A stretch of 64,000 bases of DNA, taken from contig NZ_HG529490.1 of assembly GCF_000308275.2 (NCBI RefSeq), forward strand, positions 939,329 to 1,003,328, in the 5' to 3' direction. The notes under the pieces were generated by a model that saw only the letters and a program-made list of their open reading frames with translations, was not told where the DNA came from and made no database searches. Of the stretch, positions 1-8,999 are shown piece by piece. A program made the position numbers and the translations under genes. The DNA comes from Levyella massiliensis (lineage in GTDB: Bacteria > Bacillota > Clostridia > Tissierellales > Peptoniphilaceae). The stretch's first letter is position 1. The number at the start of each line of letters is the position of its first letter.

Positions 1-1037
1 AGTTGATCTCGATCCACGCCGCGTCCCTTCCACGCCAGATAGGCCAGTTGCTGTACCTGACGATATTGAGCAAGCGTCATGTCCTGTTTTGTAGAAAGAT
101 CTTCAAACGTGGCTAACAATTGAAGGCTTAAATCATCCGGATCTGTTAAGAGACCCGGTTGTTCGTGCAGCATACCGAGTAGGGTCGTAAACAGCCATTC
201 CGTCGCCGTTTCTACCCCTTCACGAGAGCCAAGCAACGGACGCCACAGAGGATCCGAACCATGAAACGCCTTCATAGACAACACCATATCCTCTAAGCGC
301 ACCTTTTGCTCGTAACAACACGCCAATAAGAGCGTTGGATACAGCAGAGTTGCAAAAAATCGCGGTATCTTACTTATATTTTGCAGCGCTTTTTCCAGCG
401 GTCCGATGATAATGTGCAACTCTTGTGCCGACGAAATGCCGGAAAAATCCAAGGTGGCAAAACTGCGTTGCAAGAGTTCCAATCCTTGTAGGACGGAATA
501 AAAATGAACACGCCCTTTGGCATCTTCCACCTGCATGAGCGCTGAGCCATAGCCGCGTTCTCTGCCAAATGGCAACAAAGCGGCTGTTAAAAAATAGCGC
601 GAAAAACGCAGCGGACGGGATCCCATGCGACGATGCATAAATGCCAGCTGGTGCAACGCTTCTGACGAAAGCGGCGGGACGCAGGCATCCCCAAGCACCG
701 TGGAAACACGCGATCCGTCCACCAAGACCAAATCCCAGGCATCCCCGAGCACATGATATTTTTTGGTGTTATTCAGATAACTGCGCACCACACTGCGGCT
801 TTCTCGCACAGCCAGATAAAAAACAAGTCCCTCCGCATCCCGAGAGTGACGAAAATCCAAAACGGTGAGATCCCGTAACAGCTTAAAAAGCCCTACAACC
901 ACCAAGTAGTGGGCATCCGGCGTTTGACAAGCCATGCCGCGGGCATGAACGGCCAAACGAATTTCGACCGGATCGTGCAGAGGCACCTGAAAGGGCTGCC
1001 CCTGCAAAATGGGATCTGCCGTTAAAAGCGTCTTCAT
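1..1037 (-). CDS. Unrecognised protein, C-terminus cut by window edge
   Basis: An open frame runs from the ATG at 1037 leftwards off the window without a stop (345 codons visible). I do not recognise the family. The visible part looks soluble, with mixed alpha/beta character; it has no signal peptide and no clear membrane segment apart from a short hydrophobic stretch around residues 230-245. It starts only four bases after the rlmB stop, so it is probably the last visible gene of the gltX-cysS-rlmB operon. In many Bacillota this place holds a YacP-type NYN nuclease or thyX, but I see neither the NYN aspartates nor the ThyX arginine-histidine motif. The coding call is confident, the function unknown. 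Confidence 0.7.
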   Translation of the reverse strand, partial: MKTLLTADPILQGQPFQVPLHDPVEIRLAVHARGMACQTPDAHYLVVVGLFKLLRDLTVLDFRHSRDAEGLVFYLAVRESRSVVRSYLNNTKKYHVLGDAWDLVLVDGSRVSTVLGDACVPPLSSEALHQLAFMHRRMGSRPLRFSRYFLTAALLPFGRERGYGSALMQVEDAKGRVHFYSVLQGLELLQRSFATLDFSGISSAQELHIIIGPLEKALQNISKIPRFFATLLYPTLLLACCYEQKVRLEDMVLSMKAFHGSDPLWRPLLGSREGVETATEWLFTTLLGMLHEQPGLLTDPDDLSLQLLATFEDLSTKQDMTLAQYRQVQQLAYLAWKGRGVDRDQ

Positions 1038-1041
1038 ACGA

Positions 1042-1809
1042 TTAATCCGCGGTCTTGTCGTTATCCGCCGCAACCGCTGTCAAGCGGCCGCGATACACCT
1101 CCGCCATGAGAACCGTCGCCGCGCAGGAAGCATTCAGACTGTCAATAGGACCGGTCATGGGAATGGACACCAGCACATCGCACTTTTTACGTGTCAGTTC
1201 TGCCAACCCCTTGCCCTCATTGCCGATGACTAAGCACACGCCACCGGAAAAATTGGTTTTCCAAAGCGTCTGTTTCGCCTCTCCGGCCGCGCCATAGACC
1301 CAAATATTTTCTTTCTTCAGGGCATCGATCGTTTGGTTCACATTGTTAATTTTGGCAATTTTTACATAGCTCGTGGCACCGGACGACACCTTTTGCACCA
1401 CCGACGTCACCGTTGCAGCGCGCCGTTTCGGCAGCAATACGCCATCCGCACCAAAGCAAGCGGCGCTGCGGATGATGGCACCCACATTATGCGGATCCGT
1501 CAATTCATCCAAGAGCACCACAAAAGGAGCATGGCCTGCCGCCTTGGCAGAAGCTAAAATATCCTCCACACTGCTATAGGCAAAATCCGTGGCAAGCAAC
1601 GCCACGCCCTGGTGATTGCCACCTTCCGTCATACGGTCCAATTTTGCCTGATCCACTTCAATCACGGGCAGTTTAGCATCGTGTGCCATTCCAACGATGC
1701 GATGCACCACGCCTTGCAATTTGCCCTTTTGGACATAGAGTTTTTCCGCTTCTTTTCCGCTTTTTAGTTGTTCCAACACCGCATTGCGGCCAAAAATATA
1801 GTCCGTCAT
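1042..1809 (-). CDS. rlmB: 23S rRNA (guanosine-2'-O)-methyltransferase, TrmH/SpoU family
   Basis: A 255-residue SpoU-family methyltransferase that uses S-adenosylmethionine to 2'-O-methylate a guanosine of 23S rRNA. The N-terminal substrate-binding domain begins with the typical FGRNAVLEQL (residues 5-14). The catalytic knotted domain shows the three family motifs: DPHNVGAIIRSA near 105, NEGKGL near 197 and the C-terminal IPM...SLNASCA near 216-230. Length fits the RlmB/YacO group. It lies eight bases after cysS, a classical cysS-rlmB linkage; the mrnC gene that usually sits between them is missing. The RlmB name rests on family and context; site specificity was not tested. Confidence 0.93.
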   Translation of the reverse strand: MTDYIFGRNAVLEQLKSGKEAEKLYVQKGKLQGVVHRIVGMAHDAKLPVIEVDQAKLDRMTEGGNHQGVALLATDFAYSSVEDILASAKAAGHAPFVVLLDELTDPHNVGAIIRSAACFGADGVLLPKRRAATVTSVVQKVSSGATSYVKIAKINNVNQTIDALKKENIWVYGAAGEAKQTLWKTNFSGGVCLVIGNEGKGLAELTRKKCDVLVSIPMTGPIDSLNASCAATVLMAEVYRGRLTAVAADNDKTAD

Positions 1810-1817
1810 CTCAGCTC

Positions 1818-3236
1818 CTACTCTCTGCTCCAGGTCACGCCCGTACGTGTATCCTTCAATTGAATGCCCTGCGCTGCCAATTCATCGCGAATGGCATCCG
1901 CTTTGGCAAAGTCCTTGGCCTTGCGCGCGGCTTCGCGTTCCGCAATGAGGGCTTCAATCTTTTCATCCAAATTATCCCGGTTGCTGTGATCCGCAATGCC
2001 GAGCACGTCCAACAGACTCGTCAGATGCTCATACACCGCCTGCACAGCTTCCTTCGCACTGTCCTCGTTTAAGGTGGCATTAGCCAATCGTACGATTTCA
2101 TAGATGGCCGTTAACGCATCTGCGGTGTTGAGATCATCGGCCAAGGCATCAGTGAAGGCCGTTTGCTGCTCTTCCGTAAACGCCACAAGTTTCTTTTCCT
2201 CTTGCGACATATCGCCGGAGGCATTGTGTGCCAGCAATCTCTCCAGATTGTGCTTTCCGTTCATCAGACGTTCATAACCATTTTTTGTAGCTTCCATCAC
2301 TTCACGTGAAAAGTTGATCGGCGAGCGATAGTGCGCTGATAACAGCCACAAACGCACCAAAATCAGATCATAGGAGGCTTCGATATCTTTCAGCATGAAG
2401 AAATTGCCCTTGGATTTGGACATCTTTTCATGCGAGCCGTCCGCAGCTGATACCGTAATCATCTCGTTATGCATCCAATAACGCGCAAAGGGATGGTCCG
2501 TTAAGGTTTCCGTCTGTGCAATTTCGTTTTCGTGATGCGGAAATTCGAGATCGCTGCCGCCGGCATGAATATCAATGGTTTCGCCCAAAAGGGATTTGGA
2601 CATCGTAGAGCATTCAATATGCCATCCCGGTCTGCCCGCCCCCCAAGGGCTCGGCCACGCCGGCTCCGACGCTTCCTTTTGCTTTTTCCACAGGGCAAAA
2701 TCCAGCGGGTTACGTTTGGCTTCATTCACGCGAATGCGTGCTCCCGCTTGCAGGTCGTCGATTTTTTTACCGGACAATTTTCCGTAATCCTTGGCCTTCG
2801 ACACATCAAAGTACACGGCATCTGCCGCATCATAGGCCGCTCCCTTATCGATGAGTCCCTGTACAAACGTGATAATGGGTTCAATCATTTCCGTCGCTCG
2901 CGGGTGAATGGTTTCCGATTCCAAAAGATTGAGCGATGCCGCATTCTTTTCAAACGCAGCAATGTACTTTGCGGTGATGTCCGTAAACGGTACGCCTTCG
3001 ACATTGGCACGGTTGATGATTTTATCATCGATATCGGTAAAATTGACGACATACTGCACATCATAGCCCTGCCAGCGCAGAAAACGGTGCAGCGTATCGA
3101 ACACGACCAACGGACGGGCGTTTCCGATATGGATGAAGTCATATACGGTCGGGCCACACACATACATGCGGACCTTCCCCTCCTCCAATGGCAAAAAATC
3201 TTCTTTACGACGCGTTAATGTATTATAAATTTTCAT
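1818..3236 (-). CDS. cysS: Cysteinyl-tRNA synthetase
   Basis: A 472-residue class I aminoacyl-tRNA synthetase that charges tRNA-Cys. The N-terminal catalytic fold has the HIGH-type signature HIGNAR (about residues 37-42) following the zinc-ligand region CGPTVYD. The second signature KMSKSKGN is near residues 271-278, and ECSTM and GGSDLEFPHHENE give the other zinc ligands. The C-terminal helical anticodon-binding part ends with DTRTGVTW. The length is normal. The ATG is preceded by GGAAAGGA. A perfect-looking stem-loop sits between gltX and this ribosome site, so the gene is probably cotranscribed with gltX but could be separately modulated. Confidence 0.97.
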   Translation of the reverse strand: MKIYNTLTRRKEDFLPLEEGKVRMYVCGPTVYDFIHIGNARPLVVFDTLHRFLRWQGYDVQYVVNFTDIDDKIINRANVEGVPFTDITAKYIAAFEKNAASLNLLESETIHPRATEMIEPIITFVQGLIDKGAAYDAADAVYFDVSKAKDYGKLSGKKIDDLQAGARIRVNEAKRNPLDFALWKKQKEASEPAWPSPWGAGRPGWHIECSTMSKSLLGETIDIHAGGSDLEFPHHENEIAQTETLTDHPFARYWMHNEMITVSAADGSHEKMSKSKGNFFMLKDIEASYDLILVRLWLLSAHYRSPINFSREVMEATKNGYERLMNGKHNLERLLAHNASGDMSQEEKKLVAFTEEQQTAFTDALADDLNTADALTAIYEIVRLANATLNEDSAKEAVQAVYEHLTSLLDVLGIADHSNRDNLDEKIEALIAEREAARKAKDFAKADAIRDELAAQGIQLKDTRTGVTWSRE

Positions 3237-3250
3237 GCTTTATCCTTTCC

Positions 3251-3283
3251 CGAAAGCGCCTTTCATCCCGAAGGCGCCTTTCG
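3251..3283 (-). promoter_or_regulatory. gltX-cysS intercistronic stem-loop
   Basis: Arms at 3251-3262 and 3271-3283 form a 12-bp stem with one bulged base, starting right after the gltX stop codon and ending at the cysS ribosome-binding site. There is no T-run after it on the minus strand, so it is not a standard terminator. An RNA-processing or translation-modulating hairpin is an inference. Confidence 0.45.
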
Positions 3284-3284
3284 G

Positions 3285-4766
3285 TTATTTTGCAAATTTT
3301 TTGGCGACTTCCAAGCGACGCAGCACTTCGTCCTTTCCTAAAATGAGCAGCGTTTTACCAAAATCGGGTCCCGACGTCGAGCCGACCACTGCCGCACGGA
3401 TAGGAAACCACAGCGCCTTTCCCTTAATACCTTTTTCTTTTTGAATTTCCTTTACTACACCGTTCGTAAACTCCGGCGTCAGAGCGTCTTGTGCTTTCAC
3501 CTTTTCTGCCAAACAGCTGGCGAGCTCCTGTGCCTCCGATGTGGCAAGGGCTTCCTTCGCCTCGTCGTCATAGACGACATCCTTGGCCTCTACAAAAAGA
3601 TGGCGCATGATATCCGGTACTTCCGCAAAATATTCGATGCGGTTCTGATAGAGTTCCGCCGCCAAGCGCAGGCGTTCTTCATCTGTGGAGGCATCCACAA
3701 GTCCGGCTCGTTCAAGGAACGGTCGCATTGCTTCCACAACCTTTTCGACCGGTAATTTTTTAATGTATTCCCCGTTCATCCAATTGAGCTTTTTAATATC
3801 AAAAATACCGCCCGTTGAGGATATGCGGTCAAAGTCAAATGCCTTGATAAGTTCCTCGCGCGAGAGAATTTCTTCATTCCCCTTCGGCGACCAGCCTAAG
3901 AGGGCGATATAGTTGATCAAGGCCTCCGGTAAATAGCCCTTTTCAATGTATTGCTCAACGGCGGCATCACCATTGCGCTTGGACAGCTTCTTATGATCTT
4001 CACCGAGAACGGTCGGCAGATGCACATACATCGGTTGCTCCCAGCCGAAGTTTTGGTACAGGAGCACATGCTTCGGTGTGGAAGAAATCCACTCCTCCCC
4101 GCGGACAATGTGCGTCACGCCCATCAAATGGTCATCCACCACAACGGCAAAATGATAGGTCGGATAGCCGTCCGATTTGATCAGTACCTGATCATCCAGT
4201 TCATCCGTATTGAAAGTAATGTCGCCTTTAATGGCGTCATGGAACGTCACATTGGTATCACGAGGCAGCTTCATGCGAATCACGTATTCTTCTCCCGCCT
4301 CCAAATGGCGCTTCACCTCTTCCGGGGATAAGTTGCGGCAATGCCCGTCATAGCGAGGCGTTTCACCGCGGGATTTCATTGCATCGCGCACCTCATCCAA
4401 GCGTTCCTTGGTGCAGAAACAGTAGTATGCCTGTCCCTGATGAATGAGTTGCTCCGCATAGTGACGATAGAGCCCCTGCTCATGGCGATGGGATTGAATG
4501 TAGGGCCCGTTTTCCCCTTTTTCGGTGATGGATGCACCGCCGAGTACCGGGCCTTCATCGTTTTCAAGGCCTGCCCATTGCAAAACGCGCAGCAAGTTTT
4601 CAAGCGCATCCGGCACATAACGTGTTCGGTCGGTATCTTCAATACGCAAAATGAAGTGCCCTCCGTGATGACGTGCATAAAGATAATTGAAAAGCGCTGT
4701 GCGCAGTCCTCCAATATGCAGATAGCCCGTGGGGCTAGGTGCAAAACGTAATTTTACCTGAGTCAT
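3285..4766 (-). CDS. gltX: Glutamyl-tRNA synthetase
   Basis: A 493-residue class I synthetase that attaches glutamate to tRNA-Glu (and possibly tRNA-Gln where an amidotransferase pathway is used; not visible here). The N-terminal FAPSPTGYLHIGGLRTALFN carries the HIGH motif, and the KMSKS equivalent KKLSKRNGD is near residue 261. The alpha-helical C-terminal anticodon-binding domain follows. Length is normal for the non-discriminating/discriminating GluRS group, which cannot be separated by eye. It is the first gene of a minus-strand translation operon with cysS and rlmB. No T-box leader is visible upstream: the AGGGTGG-type core is absent in 4767-4944. Confidence 0.97.
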   Translation of the reverse strand: MTQVKLRFAPSPTGYLHIGGLRTALFNYLYARHHGGHFILRIEDTDRTRYVPDALENLLRVLQWAGLENDEGPVLGGASITEKGENGPYIQSHRHEQGLYRHYAEQLIHQGQAYYCFCTKERLDEVRDAMKSRGETPRYDGHCRNLSPEEVKRHLEAGEEYVIRMKLPRDTNVTFHDAIKGDITFNTDELDDQVLIKSDGYPTYHFAVVVDDHLMGVTHIVRGEEWISSTPKHVLLYQNFGWEQPMYVHLPTVLGEDHKKLSKRNGDAAVEQYIEKGYLPEALINYIALLGWSPKGNEEILSREELIKAFDFDRISSTGGIFDIKKLNWMNGEYIKKLPVEKVVEAMRPFLERAGLVDASTDEERLRLAAELYQNRIEYFAEVPDIMRHLFVEAKDVVYDDEAKEALATSEAQELASCLAEKVKAQDALTPEFTNGVVKEIQKEKGIKGKALWFPIRAAVVGSTSGPDFGKTLLILGKDEVLRRLEVAKKFAK

Positions 4767-4944
4767 GAAGTCCTCCTGGTTTTCATCGTCTGGCGATGCT
4801 TCCTTTAGGGATTTTCCATCCCCTTCACATTCCTTACAAATAAACTTTTTATGCTGAAAATAGCCCTTAAGATTGCAGTTTCTCGGGCTACGCTGTTCCT
4901 TATGGACGAATCCTTTGGATTAGTCTGAACCGGAAAGGATTGTT

Positions 4945-5634
4945 ATGATCATTGGAATTATGCTCCTTGGCATTGGCGTGTGCATCGTGCTAGCACAGCT
5001 ATTCGGCTGGGATTTCATGAATTTGCTCTTTACCTATTGGCCGTGTCTGCTCATTATTTACGGTGGCATTCGCCTTTTTACCAGAAAACATTCCCAAAAC
5101 TTCTCCAGTTTTTTGATTGCCTTGGGCGCACTGGTACAGGCGTCAAAACTCAACTGGATTCGCGGCAGCCTGATCTGGATCCTAATCGGCATTGTCTTGA
5201 TTCTCATAGGGCTGCGTATGATTGTGGAACGCTATCAGAAGAGAAAAGAATGGTCCTCTTCCGCTTCCATTTCAGGCGACGCCGATAATCACGGCGCGCA
5301 GTACTTTGAAGAGCGTGATATGATCAATGACCGTTTCCTCTTTGACAAAACCGTGCGTGTGTATCGCTCGGATTCCTTCTCTGGCGGCGATATTGATGTT
5401 CTGTTTTCTACCGTCACGATCAATCTCAAAAACGTGCTGCCACTTGATAAAGAAGTCCGTATCAGTTGCGGTATTCAATTTGGCGAACTCACCCTTGAGG
5501 TGCCTGCAGATTGGCACGTGATTGTAAACGGCAAACACTACTATTCCTCTGAAGAGGCCCGCCAAACCATTGACGCGGCAACAACGTTGCTTGTTGATAG
5601 CGAGACCTTTGCCGGCACACTGAAAATCATCTGA
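4945..5634 (+). CDS. LiaF-like membrane protein
   Basis: A 229-residue protein with an N-terminal half of about four short membrane segments (residues 2-90) and a soluble C-terminal half that resembles the LiaF/DUF2154 cell-wall-active antibiotic response domain: RSDSFSGGDIDVLFSTVTI and the FGELTLEVPADW beta-strand pattern. Proteins of this type sit beside LiaRS-type sensors and dampen or sense envelope stress, but no histidine kinase or response regulator is nearby, so the role here is inferred. The ATG follows CGGAAAGGAT. It is a single-gene unit convergent with cdaR; the two stop codons are separated by a single base with no terminator between them. Confidence 0.75.
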   Translation: MIIGIMLLGIGVCIVLAQLFGWDFMNLLFTYWPCLLIIYGGIRLFTRKHSQNFSSFLIALGALVQASKLNWIRGSLIWILIGIVLILIGLRMIVERYQKRKEWSSSASISGDADNHGAQYFEERDMINDRFLFDKTVRVYRSDSFSGGDIDVLFSTVTINLKNVLPLDKEVRISCGIQFGELTLEVPADWHVIVNGKHYYSSEEARQTIDAATTLLVDSETFAGTLKII

Positions 5635-5635
5635 G

Positions 5636-6859
5636 TCAGCGATTATCCGCAACGACGTTCATCAACAATTGATTAGGGCTGTATTCCTTCAAGAGAATAT
5701 CCTCGTTGGGAAGCTTCACCTCCAGGGGAAGAACACGCAACCCATTCTCTACGCCCCTTAAATCGGCGCTCACCAGAAAATCCGACGCATGAAGGCCATC
5801 CAGCACCATCTTATAGCCTTCCAATTTCAACTGAATCTCTTTCACATCTCCCGCCGGTTGCGCTTTACGCGCACCGGCGTTTTTTGATTGTATGGCATCT
5901 ACACTGATCTTCATCACACGTTCTTCAAGAACATCCAGCGTGATCTGCGCCTTGTAGGTCAGCTTATCATTGACCGGCGTAACGCCTTCCGGATAACTGA
6001 GCGTCACCGGGTACAGGCCGTCTTTGGTGATGGTTTTCATATCCAGCGGCTGTGTTTTAATCACCGTCACTTTATCGATGTCGGCCGCTTTGCCCATCAC
6101 GAGTACCGTGTTTGGCGTCACGCTCGATTGACTGATCCGTATCTTTCCCGCGTTATCTTTGGACGGTGCCCATTGCAGCTGAACGGGTACTTCTTTTTGC
6201 TTGGCAATGCTTGCCGCCACATTAACGGAGGAAAGTGAAAGCTCCACCCCCTCCACGACATTCCCGCTTTCATCCACGGGATGCACCTGCAGATTGGCCG
6301 AGGTGTCGGCCGTCAATCCACTCAGGTTCAGCGTCACAAGGATGTTTGCCACTTTCTCGACATAGGAACGCGGACCCGTCACCTGTACGGTCTGCGGCGT
6401 TGCTGCCACGCCGCGCAAGACAAAGTTATCTGCCAGCGATCCGCTCTCACGCACCACCACATTGCGGCTCTTGGTCACAACTCTTTCCACATGCACTTGT
6501 ACTTGGCTACTGGACATTTCATTGATAAACACATTGGCGGGTGCATTGTAATGAATAGGAACGGACTGCACGCCTTCTTTCAGCGCCCCGACATCCACCG
6601 TAGCTATGACATAATTGCGGTCCAAACTCCCCAAATCATTACGCTTGCCCATGATGCGCATGGATACCTGTCGGATTTCCATTTCTGTGATTTTCAGTCC
6701 CTTTTCTTCCAACACATCCTGATTGATCGCACGAATTGGAATATCGGACAGTGTTGTGGATTGCGTCGGGTTAACTCCCGCCGTAATGTAGCTCCACATT
6801 AAAATCCCGATGATGAGCGAGGTCACTTTCCACTGCCAATTATGCTTGAGGAGTTTCAT
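5636..6859 (-). CDS. cdaR: YbbR-domain protein, CdaA regulator
   Basis: A 407-residue membrane-anchored extracellular protein. One N-terminal membrane segment (about residues 10-28) is followed by several YbbR repeats of about 80 residues with the repeating VQVHVE / VQVTGP-type strands. CdaR binds and regulates the c-di-AMP synthase CdaA. I chose the ATG at 6859 because AAGGAGG precedes it by five bases; a longer frame starting at 6928 would add 23 residues from within cdaA without a ribosome site. It overlaps the end of cdaA by 20 bases, so the two are translationally coupled. In many Bacillota glmM follows; here it does not. Confidence 0.92.
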   Translation of the reverse strand: MKLLKHNWQWKVTSLIIGILMWSYITAGVNPTQSTTLSDIPIRAINQDVLEEKGLKITEMEIRQVSMRIMGKRNDLGSLDRNYVIATVDVGALKEGVQSVPIHYNAPANVFINEMSSSQVQVHVERVVTKSRNVVVRESGSLADNFVLRGVAATPQTVQVTGPRSYVEKVANILVTLNLSGLTADTSANLQVHPVDESGNVVEGVELSLSSVNVAASIAKQKEVPVQLQWAPSKDNAGKIRISQSSVTPNTVLVMGKAADIDKVTVIKTQPLDMKTITKDGLYPVTLSYPEGVTPVNDKLTYKAQITLDVLEERVMKISVDAIQSKNAGARKAQPAGDVKEIQLKLEGYKMVLDGLHASDFLVSADLRGVENGLRVLPLEVKLPNEDILLKEYSPNQLLMNVVADNR

Positions 6860-7892
6860 GGTGTCCTCCTTCCTGCTCGTTACGCACGTGTCTGTCACTC
6901 TTTTGTTTCGACTTTTCATCTGTTGCAATGTCGTCGTTTACTTCCAAGCGATTCTCACCACTCTCGTTGGTGTCAGTGTCCTCTGCCGCATTCGCTTCGG
7001 TTGATGCATTGTTGCTTTCCGAATCCGCTTGCCCATTCTCATTTTTTGAGCGCGTAAAAAAGGCTACCAAACGATTAATACCGGTCCGATGCGATTCTTC
7101 CAGTTCATCTTCATAAAAGGCTGTCAGACTTTCACGCAACGTCGTCTCATCCATGTGACGCGATATCACGCCGTTGGAACAGATGGAAATAGTGCCTGTC
7201 TCTTCGGAAACTACTACAATCAACGCATCCGAGCGTTCGGATATGCCCAATGCCGCACGATGCCGTGTGCCCAGATCCTTGTCCAGATTGCGATTCTGCG
7301 TTAACGGCAAAAACGCACCCGCTGCTAAGACACGGTCGCCGCGAATCACTACAGCCCCGTCGTGCAACGGTGTATTCGGTATGAAAATATTAATCAATAA
7401 TTCAGCCGTCACCAAGGCATCTACCTCCGTGCCGGATTCTGCAATCTCCTTAAGACCGGTACTGCCCTCCAGTACAATCAAAGCACCAATTTTCTGTCGC
7501 GAAAGGGAGGTCGCCGCGCGTACAATTTCCTCTACGCGTCCGGCACTTTCGGTTTGATTGTTTCCGCTGTTGACCAGACTACTGAGCCAGCCCTGCGACC
7601 GCCCCAAGCGTTCAAATGCACGACGAATCTCCGGTTGAAACACAACGATGGCTAAAATAAAACCGGCTGTCATAATATTCGACAGCAACCAATTGACCGT
7701 ATAGAGTTTTAAACCGTCGCTGAGCTGGGCAAAAACCAATATAACAATGAATCCCTTGATCAGTTGCTCCGCACGGGTTTCACGAACCAAAAGAATCAGA
7801 TAATACACGATGACAGCAATCACTAGAATGTCGATTAGATCCGTGACGGAAAAGGTCACGAGAAGTTCGCGCAGATTTCGAAAATAGTTCAT
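6840..7892 (-). CDS. cdaA: Diadenylate cyclase (c-di-AMP synthase)
   Basis: A 350-residue membrane cyclase that makes cyclic di-AMP from ATP. Three N-terminal membrane segments (about residues 15-85) precede the DisA_N catalytic domain with its diagnostic DGA (in LHDGAVVIRGDRV) and RHR (in GTRHRAALG) motifs. The ATG at 7892 is chosen for the GAGGAGGG ribosome site; an upstream in-frame ATG at 7943 lacks one. The last 70 residues (281-350) are an unusually long, low-complexity, acidic and asparagine-rich tail absent from the usual approximately 270-residue CdaA. Transcribed with cdaR. Confidence 0.95.
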   Translation of the reverse strand: MNYFRNLRELLVTFSVTDLIDILVIAVIVYYLILLVRETRAEQLIKGFIVILVFAQLSDGLKLYTVNWLLSNIMTAGFILAIVVFQPEIRRAFERLGRSQGWLSSLVNSGNNQTESAGRVEEIVRAATSLSRQKIGALIVLEGSTGLKEIAESGTEVDALVTAELLINIFIPNTPLHDGAVVIRGDRVLAAGAFLPLTQNRNLDKDLGTRHRAALGISERSDALIVVVSEETGTISICSNGVISRHMDETTLRESLTAFYEDELEESHRTGINRLVAFFTRSKNENGQADSESNNASTEANAAEDTDTNESGENRLEVNDDIATDEKSKQKSDRHVRNEQEGGHHETPQA

Positions 7893-7971
7893 GATCCCTC
7901 CTCTCTCGTCCTTTATTTTAACACATGCCCCGCCTGCAAACACAGACGACGGACTTTTCCCTGTCGAGACG

Positions 7972-8012
7972 CAAAAAGAAAGCTGCGCCGTTGTTACGGC
8001 AGCAGCCTTCTC
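7972..8012 (-). terminator. Terminator after the HPr-like gene
   Basis: On the minus strand GGCTGC-T-GCCG pairs with CGGCGCAGC around a short loop and is followed by TTTCTTTTT. It separates the HPr-like gene from cdaA. Confidence 0.8.
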
Positions 8013-8053
8013 TTTCTCTTGTTATTCTTTTCCAAAAACGATCCGAACGCTGA

Positions 8054-8320
8054 TTAAAGACGCGTCATACCCTGCTCCAGATACACCAGCAAAGTTTCCA
8101 GGGCTTCTTCCTCATCCGGCCCGTCGGTACGGAGAATGAATTTCGCGCCCTTACCGGCGCCCATGCTGAGTACACTCATAATGGACTTACCGTTATACAC
8201 TTTGTGATCACGCTCCAAATACACATCCGAAACAAACTTCTTTGCTGTCTGAATAAAGTTGGCAGCCGGGCGTCCCATTAGCCCGATTTCGCTATCCAAT
8301 ATTATTTTTTTCTCGACCAT
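8054..8320 (-). CDS. HPr-like protein without the catalytic histidine (Crh-like)
   Basis: An 88-residue HPr-fold protein. HPr normally carries phosphate from enzyme I on His15 and is regulated by phosphorylation at Ser46. Here the sequence around position 15 reads GLMGRPAANF, so His15 is methionine while Arg17-Pro18 are kept; the Ser46 region KSIMSVLSMG is intact with serine exactly at residue 46. That pattern is the same as Crh of Bacillus (Gln15, Ser46), a regulator of carbon catabolite repression that cannot take part in sugar transport. The ribosome site GGGGAG precedes the ATG. It stands alone, with a terminator downstream; neither ptsI nor an HPr kinase is in the window. The fold is sure, the Crh role inferred. 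Confidence 0.85.
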   Translation of the reverse strand: MVEKKIILDSEIGLMGRPAANFIQTAKKFVSDVYLERDHKVYNGKSIMSVLSMGAGKGAKFILRTDGPDEEEALETLLVYLEQGMTRL

Positions 8321-8365
8321 GGGTTCTCCCCGCCTTCATCGTACGTTCTTCATCGGACTCCTGTT

Positions 8366-8911
8366 CTAGTAAGCGATGAACTTAGAAGCGGCACAGCCGC
8401 AAATCGGACAATTTTCTTCGTTGGACAAAGCTACAAAACCGCATATCGGGCACAGATAGACCGAATCTTCGACTGCCAGGTCCTTACCCTGTTCTACGGC
8501 ATCTTTTGCTACGCCGAACATCTTGGCATGTACCTTTTCCGCCTCTACCGCAAAGTGCATCGCACGTACTGCCGCTTTTTCTTCTTGCATTTCAGCAATA
8601 GCGATATACGCAGGATACATCTCGGTAAATTCAAATGTTTCACCATCAATGGCGCCTTGCAAATTCTCTACGGTTTTTCCGATGCCAAAGCCGCCGCGGC
8701 TTGAAACATCAAAGTCCCCGCCAACGTCTTTTAACGCCTTATAATGCAGGCCTGCATGAATCTGCTCTGCATGAGCCGTCGCATCAAACAAACGCTTCAC
8801 ATTGGGGAAGCCCTCTTTTTCGGCCACCTCACCCCAAATATTGTAACGATTGCGTGCCATCGATTCGCCGCCAAACGCGGAACGTAAATTTGCTTGTGTC
8901 ATTTGATGCAT
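8366..8911 (-). CDS. Rubrerythrin
   Basis: A 181-residue rubrerythrin, a non-haem di-iron peroxidase that removes hydrogen peroxide in anaerobes. The N-terminal ferritin-like four-helix domain carries the iron ligands in GESMARNRY, ATAHAEQIHAG and the later EKVHAKMF segment. The C-terminal rubredoxin-like domain has two CPICG knuckles (about residues 152-176). I chose the ATG at 8911 because AGAGGAGG precedes it by seven bases; the in-frame ATGs at 8917 and 8950 are too close to or upstream of this site. It has a long leader with its own -10 element. The ferritin gene lies upstream on the same strand behind a terminator, so iron and oxidative-stress genes cluster here. Confidence 0.95.
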   Translation of the reverse strand: MHQMTQANLRSAFGGESMARNRYNIWGEVAEKEGFPNVKRLFDATAHAEQIHAGLHYKALKDVGGDFDVSSRGGFGIGKTVENLQGAIDGETFEFTEMYPAYIAIAEMQEEKAAVRAMHFAVEAEKVHAKMFGVAKDAVEQGKDLAVEDSVYLCPICGFVALSNEENCPICGCAASKFIAY

Positions 8912-8999
8912 AACCATACCTCCTCTTTGGATCTTCCGGTCCTTCTCCATTTGGAAGATTTTCGTCCGCCGTTACGATACGAGTATGCAAAAGTCTACA

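Noticed and set aside
4767-4944. Possible T-box leader for gltX
   Set aside because: No AGGGTGG-type core or specifier arrangement is seen on the minus strand.
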